Shown here in pieces: positions 24,800 through 31,517 of a stretch of 37,663 nucleotides of DNA. The stretch comes from CAYZBF01 sp964476585 (GTDB taxonomy: Bacteria > Hydrothermota > UBA3072). The stretch spans positions 1-37,663 of the forward strand of contig CAYZBF010000021.1 of the NCBI GenBank assembly GCA_964476585.1. Reading direction: 5' to 3'. The position numbers were made by a program, and so were the translations under genes. How positions within the stretch are numbered: position 1 is the first letter of the stretch; the number at the start of each line of letters is the position of its first letter. The notes beneath the pieces are model-generated. The model was not told the origin of the DNA. It worked only from the letters and a program-made list of their open reading frames with translations, and searched no databases.

Positions 24800-25064
24800 A
24801 TATAACCCCTTTTTGAATTTTTCTGCTGAAATAGGGGGAGAAGAAGGCTTTTTGAAATGCTTTATGCGTTAGGGCAATGATATGGCGTTTCAACACTTTG
24901 AGAACCATTTGAAGGGGGATAACCATTAAAAATAGGGATTGTTCACCACTTCTGCTTAATAATGGCTTGAGGTTTACATAATACATCTTATCGGACGTTG
25001 GTTTGAAGAGAAAGTCCCCCACTTTCTTGAACACCTTTTTGACTACTCTTGCAAATGCAATCAT
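24792..25064 (-). CDS. Hypothetical basic protein, 90 aa
   Basis: ATG 25064 overlaps the stop of the upstream 45-codon gene (ATGA). The product is strongly basic with amphipathic stretches (MIAFARVVKKVFKKVGDFLF...SLFLMVIPLQMVLKVLKRHI) and may associate with membrane or nucleic acid. No family is recognised. Weak codon evidence keeps the confidence moderate. Confidence 0.45.
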   Translation of the reverse strand: MIAFARVVKKVFKKVGDFLFKPTSDKMYYVNLKPLLSRSGEQSLFLMVIPLQMVLKVLKRHIIALTHKAFQKAFFSPYFSRKIQKGVIYG

Positions 25065-25198
25065 ATCATTCCCCGTTGTATTCTAATCATACTACAATTG
25101 TATCTCTTCTCCAAGATTCCCTTCTTCCTATTTCTTTTATACTCTGTTAATTCTATAACCTTTCTATGCCTTCTCTCCCTACCGTTCTTTCTTTCCAT
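25061..25198 (-). CDS. Very basic small protein, 45 aa
   Basis: ATG 25198 overlaps the stop of the preceding gene (TAATG) and the stop overlaps the next ATG (ATGA). The product begins MERKNGRERRHRKVIELTEYK and is over one third Lys/Arg, typical of a nucleic-acid-associated phage peptide. Preceded by GGGAAAAGAT only, so translation probably depends on coupling. Confidence 0.45.
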   Translation of the reverse strand: MERKNGRERRHRKVIELTEYKRNRKKGILEKRYNCSMIRIQRGMI

Positions 25199-25467
25199 TA
25201 CATCTTTTCCCATCTGTATACCGTCTTATCCCATTCTTGTTGTAACCCATCAAAGTATCTTATCCTTTCCTCTGCATATCGTAACATAAGTTTTCCCTCT
25301 CCACTCTTTATATTCTTACCTTTCTCTTCCGCTCTATCCATACTTTCCTCTTCAGATTTTATTCTTTTACCAATATTATTCTTCACCTCTTTATTAGCCA
25401 TAGTTAATTCCAATAGACATAAGTCTATCTCTTCCATCAATCCCTTTATGTGTTCTATACTATCCAT
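25198..25467 (-). CDS. Coiled-coil hypothetical protein, 89 aa
   Basis: A soluble, highly charged helical protein (MDSIEHIKGLMEEIDLCLLE...KRIKSEEESMDRAEEKGKNI) ending in an aromatic segment (EERIRYFDGLQQEWDKTVYRW). It overlaps both neighbours. Single long helices of this kind are common among phage packaging-region accessory proteins; no family is recognised. Confidence 0.55.
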   Translation of the reverse strand: MDSIEHIKGLMEEIDLCLLELTMANKEVKNNIGKRIKSEEESMDRAEEKGKNIKSGEGKLMLRYAEERIRYFDGLQQEWDKTVYRWEKM

Positions 25468-25697
25468 TCTGGTTTCTCACAACTATTAGCAAACTGCATA
25501 TCCATATATTCTAATCTCCATGCATCACCTATATCCAATCCATCACGCTCTAAATCTTCACAAGCATCTATCACATCTACCCAATGCATCTTTAATTTAT
25601 TTGCTATGTCTTTATGACCTTGTAAATAATTTGCCTTTATGCAACTATATACTTTTGTTTTATTATTTATTTTACACCTCCTTACATTAATTTTCAT
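25455..25697 (-). CDS. Winged-helix-like small protein, 80 aa (possible ATA start at 25670)
   Basis: Frame from ATG 25697 (site GAAGG) to 25455. Inside it, AAGGAGGTGTAAA stands just before ATA at 25670, a far better ribosome site than that of the ATG; starting there gives 71 residues beginning at NNKTKVYSCIK, the same N-terminal length as the HTH protein at 25700. The sequence KVYSCIKANYLQGHKDIANKL...DVIDACEDLERDGL looks like a small winged helix, probably DNA-binding. Function unknown. Confidence 0.55.
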   Translation of the reverse strand: MKINVRRCKINNKTKVYSCIKANYLQGHKDIANKLKMHWVDVIDACEDLERDGLDIGDAWRLEYMDMQFANSCEKPEWIV

Positions 25698-25699
25698 AA

Positions 25700-25882
25700 T
25701 TAAACCTTCAGCCTATATTCATCCTGCACTATCTTCAGTAACCCTTCTTGCTTTATGTCTTCAATCACTTGTTCCACTAATTGCAACTTTAGATTCTCTT
25801 TTCTTGCTATCGTCCTGGGATTTGTTATTCCATTCCTTACCCAATGCCATACCCTATATCTTGCTCTACTCTTGGGATTCAT
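25700..25882 (-). CDS. Small winged-helix-like DNA-binding protein, 60 aa
   Basis: A 60-residue protein with the pattern RVWHWVRNGITNPRTIARKENLKLQLVEQVIEDIKQEGLL, which looks like an HTH followed by a wing (IVQDEYRLKV). It resembles the next protein (25455-25697) in layout, suggesting a related pair. Located after the terminase small subunit; could regulate the late operon or bind packaging DNA. Confidence 0.55.
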   Translation of the reverse strand: MNPKSRARYRVWHWVRNGITNPRTIARKENLKLQLVEQVIEDIKQEGLLKIVQDEYRLKV

Positions 25883-26405
25883 GCTTCTTCTTCCTATCTC
25901 GTGTTATCTTCTTCTTAATAACATCCTCCACTTCCGCATCCACTAAATCATTCATGCTATTACTCTCATCTGTTAGAACTAATACCGCTCCCAGGGATCT
26001 GCTCTCATGTTTATGTTCCACCTTCCGATAATCAGACCATCCAAATTGCTTTAATGCGAATATGGGGAAATTCCCTGAGCCTTTCTGTTGCCCCATCTCT
26101 TCATAATAAGATTCTATAAATGTGAGCATTGTCTTTACTAAATCGGAAAACTCTGGCTTCTTTTCATAATCACGAAGCGAATCTATAGAACTAAACCCAA
26201 GAAATAAAGTCATTCCACTACGTGTCAAAGGTTTACTATTTTCCTCACACCATTGTAGATAATCTACAAATTTATCTTCCATTTCTTTGGGATTCTTGAC
26301 TATTAAAGGTCTGCCTGTCTTGAATACTTTATCAGATAGTTCAATATCTACGAGACTTCCTTTCTTGAGTCTTGGCTTTGATTTGAATGCTATATCTTTA
26401 TCCAT
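25866..26405 (-). CDS. terS: Terminase small subunit (gp3-type DNA-packaging protein)
   Basis: I start at ATG 26405, preceded by GGAAGGAATCA; an upstream in-frame ATG lacks a site. The 179-residue protein has the family's central segment PLTRSGMTLFLGFSSIDSLRDYEKKPEFSDLV followed by ESYYEEMGQQKGSGNFPIFALKQFGWSDY, as in P22 gp3-type DNA-packaging proteins. The C-terminus is basic (DVIKKKITRDRKKKHESQE). It recognises the packaging site and loads TerL. Its separation from terL by small genes is slightly unusual. Confidence 0.85.
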   Translation of the reverse strand: MDKDIAFKSKPRLKKGSLVDIELSDKVFKTGRPLIVKNPKEMEDKFVDYLQWCEENSKPLTRSGMTLFLGFSSIDSLRDYEKKPEFSDLVKTMLTFIESYYEEMGQQKGSGNFPIFALKQFGWSDYRKVEHKHESRSLGAVLVLTDESNSMNDLVDAEVEDVIKKKITRDRKKKHESQE

Positions 26406-26604
26406 TGATTCCTTCCTGCTCTTTGATAACAATGTCAAAGCATTCCTCAGCTTCCATATCAGCCAATTCTTTTATCACCATTGCTTTTATTTCTGGATAG
26501 TCTGAGACCTCGATTGTAAGTATTACATCAATGTTATTAGATTGAGTTATCTTCTTGGCTAACCTTTTAATCCTACCTATGAAAATTATTGGTTCTTTAG
26601 ACAT
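26398..26604 (-). CDS. Small hypothetical protein, 68 aa
   Basis: Likely start ATG 26604 (MSKEPIIFIGRIKRL...), although a TTG 21 bases further upstream is in frame. The product is alpha/beta and acidic at the end (ELADMEAEECFDIVIKEQEGI), with no family recognised. It overlaps the terS start. A promoter-like TTGACA lies just upstream, so this could be the first gene of a late packaging transcript with little or no leader. Confidence 0.5.
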   Translation of the reverse strand: MSKEPIIFIGRIKRLAKKITQSNNIDVILTIEVSDYPEIKAMVIKELADMEAEECFDIVIKEQEGING

Positions 26605-26607
26605 ACT

Positions 26608-26636
26608 CAAATATGTGATTATCAAGTCTTTGTCAA
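26608..26636 (-). promoter_or_regulatory. Candidate promoter upstream of the packaging genes
   Basis: On the minus strand CCCCTTGACAAAG provides a perfect TTGACA -35 (26636-26631). A weak -10 follows, TATTTG at 17 bp or CATATT at 15 bp. The surrounding CCCTTGACAAA is shared with both promoters at 32.3-32.5 kb, which supports it. The transcription start would fall at or just beyond the ATG at 26604, so a near-leaderless message or another start is implied. Confidence 0.35.
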
Positions 26637-26706
26637 GGGGAGAGGATAAAGAAAAGAATTGCCAAGGGAAAGTAAGAATTAAGCGGGAACGCTGAACATC
26701 TACTTA

Positions 26707-26889
26707 TTACTCAACTTGATTGCCATTCTTCTTGTAGAGAATCCTCCTAATCGTTGATAAAGTTAAGCCTTCTTCTTCGGCTAATAGTTGTTGCGTTTTT
26801 GTTTTCTGTATTTTGCCATCTTTAATAAGCTCCTTATATTCCTTCCTAATCCGTCTATCTCTCTCAATATAAAAGTTCTGTTGACTCAT
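26707..26889 (-). CDS. Small HTH protein, 60 aa
   Basis: A 60-residue basic protein with a helix-turn-helix-like stretch (KTQQLLAEEEGLTLSTIRRILY) near the C-terminus. ATG 26889 is preceded by GGGAGG. It could be a Cro- or activator-like regulator; it stands just upstream of the promoter-like site at 26608-26636, so regulation of the packaging/late genes is possible but not shown. Confidence 0.6.
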   Translation of the reverse strand: MSQQNFYIERDRRIRKEYKELIKDGKIQKTKTQQLLAEEEGLTLSTIRRILYKKNGNQVE

Positions 26890-26985
26890 TCAAAAACCTC
26901 CCAATAATTCGCAGATTGCCCACCATAAAATTCCGTATAATGCAATAAAGGAGAGGATTAATATAGCATAAAATAGTTTATTCAT
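26890..26985 (-). CDS. Tiny membrane peptide, 31 aa
   Basis: ATG 26985 follows AGGAGGAAAT and overlaps the end of the methyltransferase gene. The peptide starts MNKLFYAILILSFIALYGIL and is one hydrophobic segment with a WWAIC core. Its last codons contain the GGGAGG site of the next gene. Membrane location is likely; function unknown. Confidence 0.5.
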   Translation of the reverse strand: MNKLFYAILILSFIALYGILWWAICELLGGF

Positions 26986-27691
26986 ATTTCCTCCTATTTT
27001 TATAACTTATTTTGTATGTCCGTATTGCCCCTATTGTATATTTCATATCCATGATTTTTACAACTCCAGGAACTTCCAATACCAATTCTAAATTCTGGAC
27101 ATTAAAAGGCGGTTCATTCAAGTAAACTCCAGAATTATCAAACAATCTAATTCCGTTACCGTGAACCATATCTTTGTTTGGAATCGCACATATATCGGGT
27201 TGATGCTCTGTTATGAAGATAGTCTCATATTTCTTTAGTTTTGATAGAACCTTAATAATCTCTATATTGGATAAATGTTGAAATACTTGCCTAATTAGAC
27301 AAATATCCCCGTCTGGAAGATTATCCTCAACAATATCCAGGCAAAGGAATTTTATATGTTTTTCCATATAGCGGGATTGGAGTTTATTGATTAATTCTGG
27401 AACAATATCTATAGCGATATATTCTGAGCAATAATCAATAAAGTTTTCCCCTACACCGAAATCTCCACATCCAAGGTCAACTATTGTTTTTTTGCCTACA
27501 GATTTTAGAAAATTAATCATCATATTGATATAAGGTGGACTATTAGAGCCTATGCCAGAACCTATACCCCATTTATGTTTTTCATAAATCTCCGTAAATA
27601 TTTCTTGAGTTGGTAGTTTAGCATTATATCTATTTTTATAACGGTTCTTAATACGTCCTAATAACAAATACAATTTATTACTCTTCATCAT
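26978..27691 (-). CDS. SAM-dependent methyltransferase (class I)
   Basis: I start at ATG 27691, just after the preceding stop; the upstream frame overlaps another gene. About 237 residues. A Rossmann motif I is visible as TIVDLGCGDFGVGENF, with motif II-like EYIAIDIVPELINKL and LCLDIVEDNLPDGDICLI. A downstream IFITEHQPDI is the fourth strand. The substrate is unknown; the adjacent glycosyltransferase suggests a shared role in modifying sugars or surface polymers, though methylation of small molecules or DNA is not excluded. Confidence 0.75.
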   Translation of the reverse strand: MMKSNKLYLLLGRIKNRYKNRYNAKLPTQEIFTEIYEKHKWGIGSGIGSNSPPYINMMINFLKSVGKKTIVDLGCGDFGVGENFIDYCSEYIAIDIVPELINKLQSRYMEKHIKFLCLDIVEDNLPDGDICLIRQVFQHLSNIEIIKVLSKLKKYETIFITEHQPDICAIPNKDMVHGNGIRLFDNSGVYLNEPPFNVQNLELVLEVPGVVKIMDMKYTIGAIRTYKISYKNRRKYE

Positions 27692-27692
27692 T

Positions 27693-27884
27693 TTATACCC
27701 AAAATTTCCACCATTTGCGTTTATAAAATTCACAATTATTTTTTTGATTCATAATTGCTGGACTTGATTTCCGCTCTTTACTAATTCCGAAGAAATGATC
27801 TTTATAAGTGAAATTCATTGGATGTTTACATTGAATAATCCAATCTTCGTACCATTTACAATTACAACAATAAACTTTTTTCAT
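27693..27884 (-). CDS. Cysteine-rich small protein, 63 aa
   Basis: The product contains CCNCKWYEDWIIQCKH and a later NCEFYKRKW: three to four Cys with a His, consistent with a small zinc-binding knuckle. ATG 27884 has AGGAGGTTAT. It lies between the glycosyltransferase and methyltransferase and is probably co-translated with the latter. Function unknown. Confidence 0.6.
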   Translation of the reverse strand: MKKVYCCNCKWYEDWIIQCKHPMNFTYKDHFFGISKERKSSPAIMNQKNNCEFYKRKWWKFWV

Positions 27885-27892
27885 ATAACCTC

Positions 27893-28651
27893 CTATATTT
27901 CATAAATTATTTCATTTGTTAATTCTGCATTATCCACAGTTATAGTCTGATAGAATTCCCTAAGCAGCTTATTTTTAATTTCCTTGTTCTTTCTATTCTC
28001 ATGCAAATTATATCCAGATGGGAATATCTTTATGGAATCTGCGGGTATCACATATCTATCCGTTCCCTGTAATGCCAGACAATATGCCAGAAAAGGCTCA
28101 TTTGAGTAATAATTCTCTTTCCAATTATCCCATTTTAAGATAGTCTCATGGATGTCTTTAATCTTAAAAGTCGTTCCCCATCCGACAAATGGGATATGGA
28201 CTTTTTCAGGTTCTAATATCTGCTGGGAGAAAACTGTCTTCTTGAATAGATATTTACCCCTTCCGATAATATGCCCTGCCGTTGTAACACAACAATCCAG
28301 CTTTTCACGATAATAAAGTAAATCTTCCACAGTATGCTCTGACACGCCTAAATCGTCATCCAAAAGGATAATGATAGTTTCTGGATTCTCCCAAAATTTG
28401 CTGATTACAGGATAATAAATTCTGACAGGTCCATAATTAGGCATTAAATTATAAACAATTTCCATTGTTTCTTTTAAATCTTGAATATTAATCAACGGGG
28501 GATGGGAAAGCCCTTTATCCAAATAATGTGGATCAAAACTGTAATTAATCCATATTTCATCTGGCAGTTGCGAACCTTTTAAAACTCTATCCACGACTTC
28601 TTTTATCAAGTGTAATCTATAACTCGATAACGCAATGGATAATACAATCAT
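27893..28651 (-). CDS. Glycosyltransferase (GT-A-like)
   Basis: I start at ATG 28651, which overlaps the stop of the nuclease gene (ATGA) and follows GGAAG; an earlier in-frame ATG lies inside that gene. The 252-residue protein begins IVLSIALSSYRLHLIKEVVD with strand-helix alternation. It has a metal/sugar-nucleotide DDD motif (ETIIILLDDDLGVSEHTVED) typical of GT-A enzymes, then FVGWGTTFKIKDI and NEPFLAYCLALQGTDRYVIP. The acceptor is unknown. Phage glycosyltransferases modify DNA, virion or host surface glycans. Confidence 0.7.
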   Translation of the reverse strand: MIVLSIALSSYRLHLIKEVVDRVLKGSQLPDEIWINYSFDPHYLDKGLSHPPLINIQDLKETMEIVYNLMPNYGPVRIYYPVISKFWENPETIIILLDDDLGVSEHTVEDLLYYREKLDCCVTTAGHIIGRGKYLFKKTVFSQQILEPEKVHIPFVGWGTTFKIKDIHETILKWDNWKENYYSNEPFLAYCLALQGTDRYVIPADSIKIFPSGYNLHENRKNKEIKNKLLREFYQTITVDNAELTNEIIYEI

Positions 28652-29037
28652 TTGATTTTCTTCCAAGCCCTATACATCTCGACAAACTCATCCAAATTCA
28701 TAAACACTAACCAATCTTCATTGTCTCCTCTCACAAAGCCAAATTGCGCATTGGTCAGAATTTCATAGAATAACTTATTAATCCTTTTCCGTCTTTTGAC
28801 TTCACCTTTTATCTTATCGGAGAATTGCAGGTCACCCTTCATCCACCATAACGCCCCTGACATAGGTATTCTCTTTACATCAATTCCTCTGGTCCTAAGC
28901 ATCCGAACAATCTCCCTCTCACCGTTTATACCTTTATGCTGGGAATTGATTGACGGTTTGTGAGGTTTCCTTTTGCCCTTTTTGTTATGCTTTGGTGGTG
29001 TATTTCTGAATCCGAGAGTCCTGTGTTCTTCAGGCAT
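28648..29037 (-). CDS. Holliday-junction-resolvase-like PD-(D/E)XK nuclease
   Basis: A 129-residue protein with a long basic N-terminus (TPPKHNKKGKRKPHKPSINS). The Hjc-like core follows: KGINGEREIVRMLRTRGIDV (catalytic Glu), RIPMSGALWWMKGDLQF (Asp) and GEVKRRKRINKL (E-x-K). The FGFVRGDNEDWLVFMNLDEF segment closes the fold. Such phage nucleases resolve four-way or branched DNA before packaging. Position in the replication-side half of the leftward unit fits. Confidence 0.75.
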   Translation of the reverse strand: MPEEHRTLGFRNTPPKHNKKGKRKPHKPSINSQHKGINGEREIVRMLRTRGIDVKRIPMSGALWWMKGDLQFSDKIKGEVKRRKRINKLFYEILTNAQFGFVRGDNEDWLVFMNLDEFVEMYRAWKKIK

Positions 29038-29877
29038 TTATTCCCCCTTTATCCATTTTTCCTTATCTTCCGACCATTGTTTCCCATACTTTGCAAAAGC
29101 TTCATCGAATATTTTTCTTTTACGTAAAAGACATCTTACATTTTCTTCATAGTATATAAAATCACAAATCCTCTTAACCTGTCTAAATCCCGCAAATCCT
29201 AATACAAAAATTCCATTATATTCTCTTATTTTATTGTTATTAACACCACTTTTTTTTATCAACACTTCCTTTGTTTTTCTCAATAAATCTTTCCCGCCAC
29301 ATAAGCGAAAATGAGGTTGCCAACTATTCCTTTTGTCTTTGTAAAAACCCGCTGAACCATCACCGTCAAAGATACCTCTAATAAAATCTGAGAAAAACTG
29401 TTCTGGGATATCGGGGAAAATTTCTCTTCCTGTTTTGTTTTGAACACATCCATATTTTTTTAAATCGTCTACAACTTTGCGACAATTTATTTGCATATAA
29501 ACCATATCATTCTTTTTGCGACGAGAAGAATACCGCAAGGGAAGATTAGAACTTTTTAAATCTCCTTTGAATAACTCTAACCAATCTTTGTCTTTTTTTG
29601 AAAGATGCAACCTCACTTTATATTTTCCATCTATATACCCATCAGCAATTAAAACTCCTAACCAATAAGCTTTTATAGAATTGTCTATTTTTTCAAAAAA
29701 ACTTCTGTCAAAATTATATTTACTATAACCAACATAATCACTTATACTTCGCAAATTTATGTTATTTTTCTTTAGAACATAATACACATAAGAACTGGAA
29801 GTATTCAATAATTGTGCTATTTTGTGTGTGCTTAATCCTTGCTTATATTTAGCAATTATTATTTCCTGTCTATTCAT
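29038..29877 (-). CDS. LAGLIDADG homing endonuclease with N-terminal HTH
   Basis: A 279-residue protein. Residues 5-40 are a helix-turn-helix (KYKQGLSTHKIAQLLNTSSS), and two LAGLIDADG helices follow: AYWLGVLIADGYIDG (about residue 70) and DFIRGIFDGDGSAGF (about 165), each with its acidic residue. The enzyme makes a site-specific double-strand cut and spreads its own gene. It is free-standing (no intron visible) and overlaps the neighbour start, so it is in phase with the operon. The target is unknown. Confidence 0.85.
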   Translation of the reverse strand: MNRQEIIIAKYKQGLSTHKIAQLLNTSSSYVYYVLKKNNINLRSISDYVGYSKYNFDRSFFEKIDNSIKAYWLGVLIADGYIDGKYKVRLHLSKKDKDWLELFKGDLKSSNLPLRYSSRRKKNDMVYMQINCRKVVDDLKKYGCVQNKTGREIFPDIPEQFFSDFIRGIFDGDGSAGFYKDKRNSWQPHFRLCGGKDLLRKTKEVLIKKSGVNNNKIREYNGIFVLGFAGFRQVKRICDFIYYEENVRCLLRKRKIFDEAFAKYGKQWSEDKEKWIKGE

Positions 29878-30343
29878 TTTTTACATCTTTTACCCATTCT
29901 TGTTTTCCATCATTCCATATTTTATTATATAATTCTTTTTGACAAAAAGCAAGCCAGAGTTGTTCCATTGAACTCATGGGTTCCAATTTAATTTTTATTA
30001 TGGGTTTAAGAAGCCAATTTACTATCTTGAATAATTTATTATAATCACTTTCTTTTTCATATACCATTTTTTGCAATTGGTCTTGAGTAGGCAATCCTAT
30101 CCAAGTATTTAGTTTCATCTCACAATCTTCTTTCTCCCATAATTTATCCAATGCTTTTCCAAATGTTCCTTTATGCATTTTTGTAAAAACTGGGCATTCG
30201 GCGACTCCGTCAGGACCCTCACTAATTAAGCACTTATGCTTTGTGCAATATCCTTGTCTTCTATAATCAAATTTGTCTTTTAACAACTTTTGTATTTTTT
30301 CTGCTTTCCCACACATTTTTATATATTTTTCAGAATTATCCAT
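29870..30343 (-). CDS. Hypothetical Cys-containing phage protein, 157 aa
   Basis: I start at ATG 30343, which overlaps the preceding stop (TAATG) and follows GGGAAGGGGAAG; an upstream in-frame start lies inside another gene. Residues about 28-55 hold YCTKHKCLISEGPDGVAECP, a three-Cys/His zinc-like motif, and the C-terminus is Trp-rich (EQLWLAFCQKELYNKIWNDG). It precedes the homing endonuclease. Function unknown. Confidence 0.55.
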   Translation of the reverse strand: MDNSEKYIKMCGKAEKIQKLLKDKFDYRRQGYCTKHKCLISEGPDGVAECPVFTKMHKGTFGKALDKLWEKEDCEMKLNTWIGLPTQDQLQKMVYEKESDYNKLFKIVNWLLKPIIKIKLEPMSSMEQLWLAFCQKELYNKIWNDGKQEWVKDVKNE

Positions 30344-30486
30344 TATTTCTTCCCCTTCCCATTTCCATACAATTCTTTCCAATATGCTATTTTCCTATAT
30401 AAATCACTTATCTTGGACATCTGCAACAATGCCATCACCACCATGCCAAAAGTGCCACCAATAAGGAATGAAAATACATATCTCAT
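30343..30486 (-). CDS. Small membrane protein, DUF3789-like, 47 aa
   Basis: ATG 30486 follows AAAGGAGGTAAAATA. The peptide has one N-terminal transmembrane segment (RYVFSFLIGGTFGMVVMALL) and a basic tail (WKELYGNGKGKK), which is the layout of the DUF3789 family of phage/mobile-element membrane proteins. Stop and start overlap with the next gene. Function unknown. Confidence 0.6.
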   Translation of the reverse strand: MRYVFSFLIGGTFGMVVMALLQMSKISDLYRKIAYWKELYGNGKGKK

Positions 30487-30500
30487 TATTTTACCTCCTT

Positions 30501-30728
30501 TCAAGTCATTGTTATTTCAAGGCCATCATTTCTTCTGAGTATCATAAATCCATTATCACTAATTTTAGATTCCCATTTATTTCCACTTATCAGTTCCTTA
30601 ACTAATTTAAAATTGTATCTCATTTGGATTTGTATATAATTTCCCTCATTTGCAGATACACTATAAGCATTTTTAATCCATTCTTCTGGAATATTATTTA
30701 ATGCTTGGATGATTTTGGTTTTATCCAT
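30501..30728 (-). CDS. Hypothetical protein, 75 aa
   Basis: ATG 30728 has an ideal GAGGAGGAATAA site. The product (MDKTKIIQALNNIPEEWIKN...) is soluble and alpha/beta with no family recognised. It follows a stretch of unusual sequence (30740-30870) with an inverted repeat and opposite-strand ribosome sites. Confidence 0.6.
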   Translation of the reverse strand: MDKTKIIQALNNIPEEWIKNAYSVSANEGNYIQIQMRYNFKLVKELISGNKWESKISDNGFMILRRNDGLEITMT

Positions 30729-30759
30729 TTATTCCTCCTCGTTATATCCCTTTTATTCA

Positions 30760-30826
30760 CGCCCCCGGCAATTTGATAACCAAAAAAGGAGGTGACATAT
30801 ATAGAAACAAAGATACCAGGGGCGCT
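30760..30826 (-). repeat. Long-loop inverted repeat (possible RNA stem) near the antisense mini-gene
   Basis: On the minus strand GCGCCCCTGG (about 30816-30825) can pair with CCGGGGGCGT (about 30759-30768), with G-U wobbles that survive only in the minus-strand RNA. The loop of about 47 nt contains TCACCTCCTTTT, identical in its core to the anti-Shine-Dalgarno tail of 16S rRNA; another ACCTCCTTTTT lies just before the stem. This may be the leftward transcript's antisense to the rightward ribosome sites, or a structured RNA element. Confidence 0.35.
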
Positions 30827-30905
30827 TTTAAAAAGGAGGTTGCTATGTAGTATATGGTGGATTATTCTGTTATTTATTCTCCCCTCCATATTTGAACTAA
30901 ATTAA
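30801..30905 (+). CDS. Candidate antisense hydrophobic mini-protein (ATA start), toxin-like
   Basis: Read on the plus strand, AAAAAAGGAGGTGA is a near-perfect ribosome site, five bases before ATA at 30801. The frame runs 34 codons to TAA 903-905: a basic start (IETKIPGALLKRR), then a transmembrane helix (LLCSIWWIILLFILPSIF). This is the shape of small type I toxins. It runs against the leftward operon, whose RNA would be antisense to it. GTG 30792 is an alternative start but overlaps the ribosome site. Speculative. Confidence 0.3.
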   Translation: METKIPGALLKRRLLCSIWWIILLFILPSIFELN

Positions 30906-30963
30906 CTGTCACATAAAACATCAGGGTAATGAAGCCGGCTATAGGAACGATAAAATCACCCAT
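30874..30963 (-). CDS. Tiny membrane peptide, 29 aa
   Basis: ATG 30963 has AGGAGGTAAAAT. The peptide MGDFIVPIAGFITLMFYVTV followed by NLVQIWRGE is a single transmembrane segment. It overlaps, on the other strand, the end of the candidate 30801-30905 frame. Membrane location is likely; function unknown. Confidence 0.45.
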   Translation of the reverse strand: MGDFIVPIAGFITLMFYVTVNLVQIWRGE

Positions 30964-30974
30964 ATTTTACCTCC

Positions 30975-31517
30975 TTAAAACGGTAACTCATCAATTTCTT
31001 TAGTTTGCATTGATTCCACTATTTCTTTCATAGGATTAATATCATATTTCATTGGTGTAGTATCTTCCCTGGCTATAGCTTCGCTATAATAAGGAACATC
31101 ACCTTCTTTATCGTAAAATTGTTTCCCAGCTTCACAGTGATCACAGGCTGCAACACAAGACATCATACTCGTCATAATTTTCTTCTCATCAAAATTATAT
31201 GAAGGAACCGCAACCAAATATCTCCGCATTCCTTTATAACAATTTTTGCAACCTTTGGAATATAACTCTTCCACTTTCTCATAACCCATAAGAAAATAAG
31301 CTCTTCTCATATCAAATGGTTTGGGAAACCTTTCAAACTCATTTGTGTTATCTTGTATATATGCAACCACTTTTACAAATTCCCCTTCAGTCCAATCTTT
31401 GGTATTTCTTTGCCATACTTTCACCATTTCTTCAGCTTCCTCTTTCGAAATGGGTTTCTGGTAGATCGCCTTGAGTTTTTTAATCCCCTCTAAAATGATA
31501 GAATCTTTTATAACCAT
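30975..31517 (-). CDS. Putative helicase-loader-like replication protein with zinc motif
   Basis: A 180-residue protein directly after the O-like initiator, whose end it overlaps by ten bases. The N-terminal half (ISKEEAEEMVKVWQRNTKDW...FPKPFDMRRAYFLMG) resembles the helical N-domain of phage helicase loaders/inhibitors (G39P type). The middle has CKNCYKG and CVAACDHCEAGKQFYD, a likely zinc-binding set. By analogy with lambda O-P, it may bring the host replicative helicase to the origin. No Walker A is present, so it is not an AAA+ loader. Confidence 0.55.
   Translation of the reverse strand: MVIKDSIILEGIKKLKAIYQKPISKEEAEEMVKVWQRNTKDWTEGEFVKVVAYIQDNTNEFERFPKPFDMRRAYFLMGYEKVEELYSKGCKNCYKGMRRYLVAVPSYNFDEKKIMTSMMSCVAACDHCEAGKQFYDKEGDVPYYSEAIAREDTTPMKYDINPMKEIVESMQTKEIDELPF

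Noticed and set aside
26665..26700. AGCG-GGAA-CGCT hairpin as a terminator
   Set aside because: The stem has only four pairs and no U-run on the transcribed (minus) strand.
30698..30889. A 63-codon minus-strand frame across the 30.8 kb repeat
   Set aside because: Its start lies inside the 29-residue peptide gene without a ribosome site, and its sequence has no protein-like pattern; the region is better read as repeat/antisense mini-gene.
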